From the NCBI GenBank assembly GCA_964523795.1, contig CAZGAO010000009.1:25929-89928 (forward strand): DNA of 64,000 nucleotides, read 5' to 3'. Source of the stretch: SABY01 sp964523795 (GTDB lineage Bacteria; Bacteroidota; Bacteroidia; Bacteroidales; 4484-276). Shown here in pieces: positions 60,511-64,000 of the stretch (position 1 is the first letter of the stretch; every line of letters starts with the position of its first letter). The notes under the pieces are model-generated. The model made no database searches and had not been told where the DNA came from. It saw nothing but the letters and a program-made list of their open reading frames with translations. The translations under genes and the position numbers were made by a program.

Positions 60511-61224
60511 TCAATTCCCCAAACGCTGCAAGACCTCCTGTTTATAGCTACGGCTGATTGGGATTTCTTCATCGCCAATCTCAACAAATTCGTTGGTGAA
60601 CGAAACGATGTGGGCTTTCGAAATGATAAACGACCGATGAACCCTGATGAAATCCTTGTGGGGGAGTCGGGCTTCGATACTTGAAATGGCTTCGCGGGTA
60701 ACGACCAGCTTATCCTTTAGAAAGATTTTAATATAATCGCTCAAACTTTCGATGTAGAGTATTTCTACAAAGTCAATCCTGATCATTCTTCGGTCGGATC
60801 GCACAAAAATAAAATCCTGTTGCTCCATCATTGCCTCCTCAACTTTTTCGGTACGAACAGAATTATTCTCGTTCGCGTATTTTTGAATCGACTGGAGAAG
60901 CCGATCGAAAGAAACCGGTTTTAGCAGGTAATCCACCGCCTGCAAGTCGAAGCCATCAACGGCATAATCGCGGTAAGCGGTTGTAAAGATTATTTTAACA
61001 TTCTTGTTGATAGATTTTGCAAACGACAGCCCGGATATTTCAGGCATCTTAATATCCAAAAATATCAAATCAATCCGCTCATTATTAATTACCGTAAAAG
61101 CTTCGATGGCATTTTTGCAACTTGCCACAACTTCGATGGTATCAATTTTGGCCAGGTGACGTTTCAGGATATCCCGGGCCACCGGTTCATCATCCACGAT
61201 TATGCATCGAATGTTTTCAGCCAT
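60511..61224 (-). CDS. LytTR-type response regulator
   Basis: A 237-residue protein. The receiver domain is residues 1-120 with DDEP acidic pair, DLIFLDIKMPEISGL (phospho-Asp) and TAYRDYAVDG. The LytTR DNA-binding domain is about 140-235 (ILYIESLSDYIKIF, FIRVHRSFIIS). It is paired with the histidine kinase, whose gene ends one base before its start, so they are co-transcribed. Controls unknown targets. Confidence 0.92.
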   Translation of the reverse strand: MAENIRCIIVDDEPVARDILKRHLAKIDTIEVVASCKNAIEAFTVINNERIDLIFLDIKMPEISGLSFAKSINKNVKIIFTTAYRDYAVDGFDLQAVDYLLKPVSFDRLLQSIQKYANENNSVRTEKVEEAMMEQQDFIFVRSDRRMIRIDFVEILYIESLSDYIKIFLKDKLVVTREAISSIEARLPHKDFIRVHRSFIISKAHIVSFTNEFVEIGDEEIPISRSYKQEVLQRLGN

Positions 61225-61225
61225 T

Positions 61226-62287
61226 TTATAAATGTTTTAAATTAATGATGGAAAGATTTGCCTGATACCAGTTTTGATCAATTTCAATATTCAAATTATA
61301 GTTCGGGCCATAATTTAAATTAAGTCGCTTCCTGATATTTTCAAGCCCCAGCCCACCCTGACCATTTTCGATATCCTCTTGTAAAACCGTATTCCTGATC
61401 ATAAAATCGAGCTTGTCGCCATCTAAAATTATCTCTATTTCAACGCTTAAAAAGCCATCGATGATGTTGCCGTGTTTAAAAGCATTTTCAACAAAAGGAA
61501 TAAGCAACATGGGGGCAACCTGGATATTCTTGTCAATTTTATCGGACTTAAATTTGATAGCCAAAGTATCCTGAAACCTAATCTTTTCCAGGTCGATGTA
61601 CTCTTTTATGTGCGCCACCTCATCGTTTAAACTTACCATGGGCTTATCAACCTGATAAAGAATGTAATCCAACAAATTGGAAAGTTTTAGGATGATATCG
61701 GGTGTTTGTTTGGATTGTGCCAAAGCAAAGCCATAAATTGTATTGAGCGTATTAAAAAGAAAATGTGGATGGATTTGTTTTTTCAGATAAAGGAGTTCCT
61801 GCTCTTTTAATTTCAACTGGGTTGAAAGTATCTTGTTTTGGAGTTCTTTGTTTTGGGAAATGGTTTTGAAGTTATGGTTTAAAACACTTACAAACGAAAC
61901 CATGCCAACAATCATGTAAACCAGAATTAAAACTGAAACCACATTTTTTGCCATCGGGGGCATTTGCTGAATCTGAAAATTAGTCAGGGTCATGTAGCTG
62001 CCAATAATGATAAGCACGATGAGGTAGGAAGAAAAGACCAGGGTGTAAAAAGATTTGAGTGCCAACTGGTAATACTTGCGTGTGAGGAGGTATTTTGGTA
62101 TCAGATCGTAAATCACAAAATAACTCACTGCTGCGGTGATGGGCAAAAGGAAACTTGCAAACCAAAGCACGTACTCACGGTTGCCGGAGTTGAAACTGAA
62201 AAAATACACATAGAAAAACCATACAACGACCCACAAAACAATATGGGCAAGCACCACCCTGGTTTTAATAAAATGCAACATGTTCAT
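61226..62287 (-). CDS. LytS/YehU-type sensor histidine kinase
   Basis: About 353 residues from ATG (MNMLHFIKTRV). Four hydrophobic helices at about 10-155 form the membrane sensor. The His-kinase part has IHPHFLFNTLNTIYG (phospho-His), LIPFVENAFKHG and GLGLENIRKRL. It phosphorylates the adjacent LytTR regulator. The signal is unknown. The longer frame upstream (to 62458) would overlap the HigB promoter and start and was not used. Confidence 0.9.
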   Translation of the reverse strand: MNMLHFIKTRVVLAHIVLWVVVWFFYVYFFSFNSGNREYVLWFASFLLPITAAVSYFVIYDLIPKYLLTRKYYQLALKSFYTLVFSSYLIVLIIIGSYMTLTNFQIQQMPPMAKNVVSVLILVYMIVGMVSFVSVLNHNFKTISQNKELQNKILSTQLKLKEQELLYLKKQIHPHFLFNTLNTIYGFALAQSKQTPDIILKLSNLLDYILYQVDKPMVSLNDEVAHIKEYIDLEKIRFQDTLAIKFKSDKIDKNIQVAPMLLIPFVENAFKHGNIIDGFLSVEIEIILDGDKLDFMIRNTVLQEDIENGQGGLGLENIRKRLNLNYGPNYNLNIEIDQNWYQANLSIINLKHL

Positions 62288-62382
62288 CAAGGCAATATTA
62301 ATTAAAATCTGATTATCATCGCAATTTAATAGACCAATTGCAGGATAAGTATGTTTATGTTCGCGATTTGAGAATTTTATTA

Positions 62383-62390
62383 TATCTTTG
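62383..62390 (+). promoter_or_regulatory. -7 box of the higBA operon
   Basis: TATCTTTG matches TAnnTTTG and lies 17 bp before the higB ATG. A TTTG occurs 12 bp upstream, closer than usual. Confidence 0.5.
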
Positions 62391-62407
62391 TTCCCAGATA
62401 GAGAACT

Positions 62408-62704
62408 ATGAAAAGAATATTTGCAAAAAGCACTTTGAGAGAGTTCTGGGAGAAGCATCCTGAATCAGAACAGTATTTAAAAACATGGTATGATACTGCG
62501 ATGAATTCGGATTGGCAAACGCCAAATGACGTTAAAATGAGTTATGCAAATGCAAGTGTGTTAAAAGACAGTAGGATTGTTTTTAATATTAAAGGCAATT
62601 CATATCGATTGGTAGTTAAATTTAATTTCGAACATCAATTGGCATTTGTCCGATTCATAGGAACGCATTTTGACTATGATAAAATAGACGCTAACAATAT
62701 TTAA
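62408..62704 (+). CDS. higB: HigB-type mRNA interferase toxin
   Basis: A 98-residue protein. FNIKGNSYRLVVKFNF and FIGTHFDYDKI are the core of the HigB (PF09907) RelE-like fold. It cuts mRNA on the ribosome. The antitoxin gene follows after 10 bp; toxin first is the usual HigBA order. Confidence 0.9.
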   Translation: MKRIFAKSTLREFWEKHPESEQYLKTWYDTAMNSDWQTPNDVKMSYANASVLKDSRIVFNIKGNSYRLVVKFNFEHQLAFVRFIGTHFDYDKIDANNI

Positions 62705-62714
62705 AATTTTGATT

Positions 62715-63083
62715 ATGGAACTAAAACCGATAAAAACAGAGATGGATTATAGAGATGCATTGAAAAAATTGGAAAAGATTTTTGATGCTAAATTTGGGAC
62801 TCCGGAGAGTGATGAGCTTGAAATTCTTGGCTTAATGGTTGACGATTATGAAAACAAATATTACCCGATTGACGCACCAGACCCAATAGAAGCAATTAAG
62901 ATACGAATGGAAGAAATGTTCCTTAAACAGATAGATTTAGTTCCAGAGATTGGTGGAAAGAGTAGGGTTTCGGAGGTTTTAAACCGTAAACGCCGATTGA
63001 CTGTTGACATGATTAGAAAATTGACCACTCGCTTGAATTTGTCTCCAAATCTTTTGATTAAAGATTATCAACTATTACGATAG
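62715..63083 (+). CDS. higA: HigA-type antitoxin with helix-turn-helix
   Basis: About 122 residues from ATG. An N-terminal helical part and a C-terminal HTH (SRVSEVLNRKRRLTVDMIRKL) match the HigA family. It neutralises HigB and represses the operon. Confidence 0.9.
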   Translation: MELKPIKTEMDYRDALKKLEKIFDAKFGTPESDELEILGLMVDDYENKYYPIDAPDPIEAIKIRMEEMFLKQIDLVPEIGGKSRVSEVLNRKRRLTVDMIRKLTTRLNLSPNLLIKDYQLLR

Positions 63084-63262
63084 GCACATTTTGCTAACAC
63101 GCATGATTTTAAAAACAACACGACAAAGACACATTCCACTTTCCATTTAAAGTGCTAATGTTGCTGAAATGGCTGCTTAAACGTCAATTCGTCACGAATT
63201 TATTTTTTGCGTAAAAAGGCATCTTACTTTTGGATCATTATTCATTTAAAAACACTAAAGCG

Positions 63263-63631
63263 ATGAACGGATTTATTTCAAAATTAAACGATGGTGCTCC
63301 ATTTACCTACCTTATTCTGATCCTGATTTTTATCATTATCGGATTTTTCGTCAAAGGGCTGATCGAAAAAGGCTCCAACCCAAAAACCATTTCTTTGCTC
63401 ACTTCTGTGGGGTGGTTTGCCCTTGCCATTGGATTTTTAGGCCAGACTTTTGGTTTGATCATGGCTTTCGACACCGTACAGGCCATGGGCGATCTGGCAC
63501 CGCAAGCGGTAGCCGGGGGACTTAAACTTACCCTGCTTTCGTCGATGTTTGGCGTAGTTTCATTTATCATTGCCCGCCTCGAAATCATTATTTTGGTATG
63601 GATGAGCAAGGAGAAAAAAGAGGCATCATAG
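63263..63631 (+). CDS. Small MotA/TolQ/ExbB-like membrane protein
   Basis: About 122 residues from ATG. Three hydrophobic helices are visible (FTYLILILIFIIIGFFV, SVGWFALAIGFLGQTFGLI, TLLSSMFGVVSFIIARLEII). The segment APQAVAGGLKLTLLSSMFGVV resembles the proton-channel helix of MotA/TolQ/ExbB, and the protein is short for that family (usual 200 or more). No ExbD-like gene follows. A proton-channel role is inferred. Confidence 0.65.
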   Translation: MNGFISKLNDGAPFTYLILILIFIIIGFFVKGLIEKGSNPKTISLLTSVGWFALAIGFLGQTFGLIMAFDTVQAMGDLAPQAVAGGLKLTLLSSMFGVVSFIIARLEIIILVWMSKEKKEAS

Positions 63632-64000
63632 GTAATGATTTCAATAGCCTGAAAAAAGCGATACTACTGCAAGCTTAGTGGCTACAAATCAAATTGATAA
63701 AAATGGGTGGAGTAGTTTTATTGTAGAGTAACTAATAATGATTTCGTCTTTTCTGTGGGCTTTGCTGCTTTACGGCTGGCCTTAATAACCGCAAAGGGTG
63801 CAGAGGGCGCGAAGGATTTTTCTGACGAAAAATAATAAAATACGCGTTTTTAAGCCACTAACACTTCTTCATCTATCAAATTTGCAGTAGTACTAAAAAA
63901 GTAAAAACAATACTAAAGGTTTTATCGATGGGTAAAAGCCAATTTAAAATCATAAGTGTCCGGAAGTTTAAAGTACAAAAAAAGCCCGAAGATTCCTAAT
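63632..64000. other. Non-coding stretch at the right edge
   Basis: I see no gene, tRNA, hairpin with T run or repeat in this stretch. It is AT-rich and may be the spacer before a gene outside the window. Confidence 0.6.

Overview
The window is chromosomal DNA of a Bacteroidota bacterium. The evidence is six large secreted proteins with type IX secretion (T9SS) C-terminal sorting domains, promoter boxes of the TAnnTTTG type instead of TATAAT, several Bacteroidota-only families (DUF3127, IPExxxVDY next to pyruvate kinase) and AT-rich spacers. The species cannot be named from the sequence alone.

Layout. 1-4232 (minus): an SLC12-like permease with a very long soluble extension, cut by the window edge. 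4.5-21.4 kb (plus): a run of T9SS cargo proteins (LamG, carbohydrate-binding-like, PKD, lamin-tail, CotH and VCBS-type modules) with a TPR lipoprotein and a cold-shock protein. 21.4-30.3 kb (plus): a tightly packed, partly overlapping set coding for a PP2C phosphatase, a giant membrane-anchored Ser/Thr kinase, a coiled-coil MSGPK protein, a Clp/ClpB-like AAA+ ATPase, a radical-SAM activase-like protein and an FHA protein with two zinc ribbons. It reads as one phospho-signalling machine and I know of no named system with this composition. 30.4-39.8 kb: mostly housekeeping (ferredoxin-NADP reductase-like, miaB, secreted deiminase, aat, DUF3127, an oxidoreductase with a disordered basic tail, DEDDh exonuclease, S4 protein, class I amidotransferase, hldD). 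40.1-46.6 kb (minus): DUF1579-like, LolA-like, PQQ propeller, pyk, IPExxxVDY, NhaC antiporter. 46.7-47.5 kb is scar tissue: a 64-bp perfect palindrome, a group II intron 5' fragment and a broken copy of hldD.

47.6-53.0 kb is the most unusual part. A WYL-domain regulator is transcribed away from a non-coding region with two small terminator-ended units, three tRNA genes that share nearly one body but carry different anticodons (GUU, UUU, GAA), and a structured RNA containing a circularly permuted tRNA (T-arm, acceptor strands joined by a short loop, D-arm, anticodon arm). These are followed by a soluble slipin and the RNA ligase RtcB. An 18-of-20 matching operator-like sequence occurs twice, once between the divergent promoters and once before the structured RNA. 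I read this as an RNA-repair or tRNA-damage-response locus controlled by the WYL protein.

53.3-64 kb: an S24-type repressor divergent from a Y-family polymerase, whose 5' end is built from palindromic repeats and whose stop codon comes from a T9SS-domain fragment; then a Fic protein, an ERCC4-type nuclease, another T9SS protein, an AAA/DUF4143 ATPase behind a 44-bp palindrome, a LytTR two-component pair, a HigBA toxin-antitoxin pair and a small MotA/ExbB-like membrane protein.
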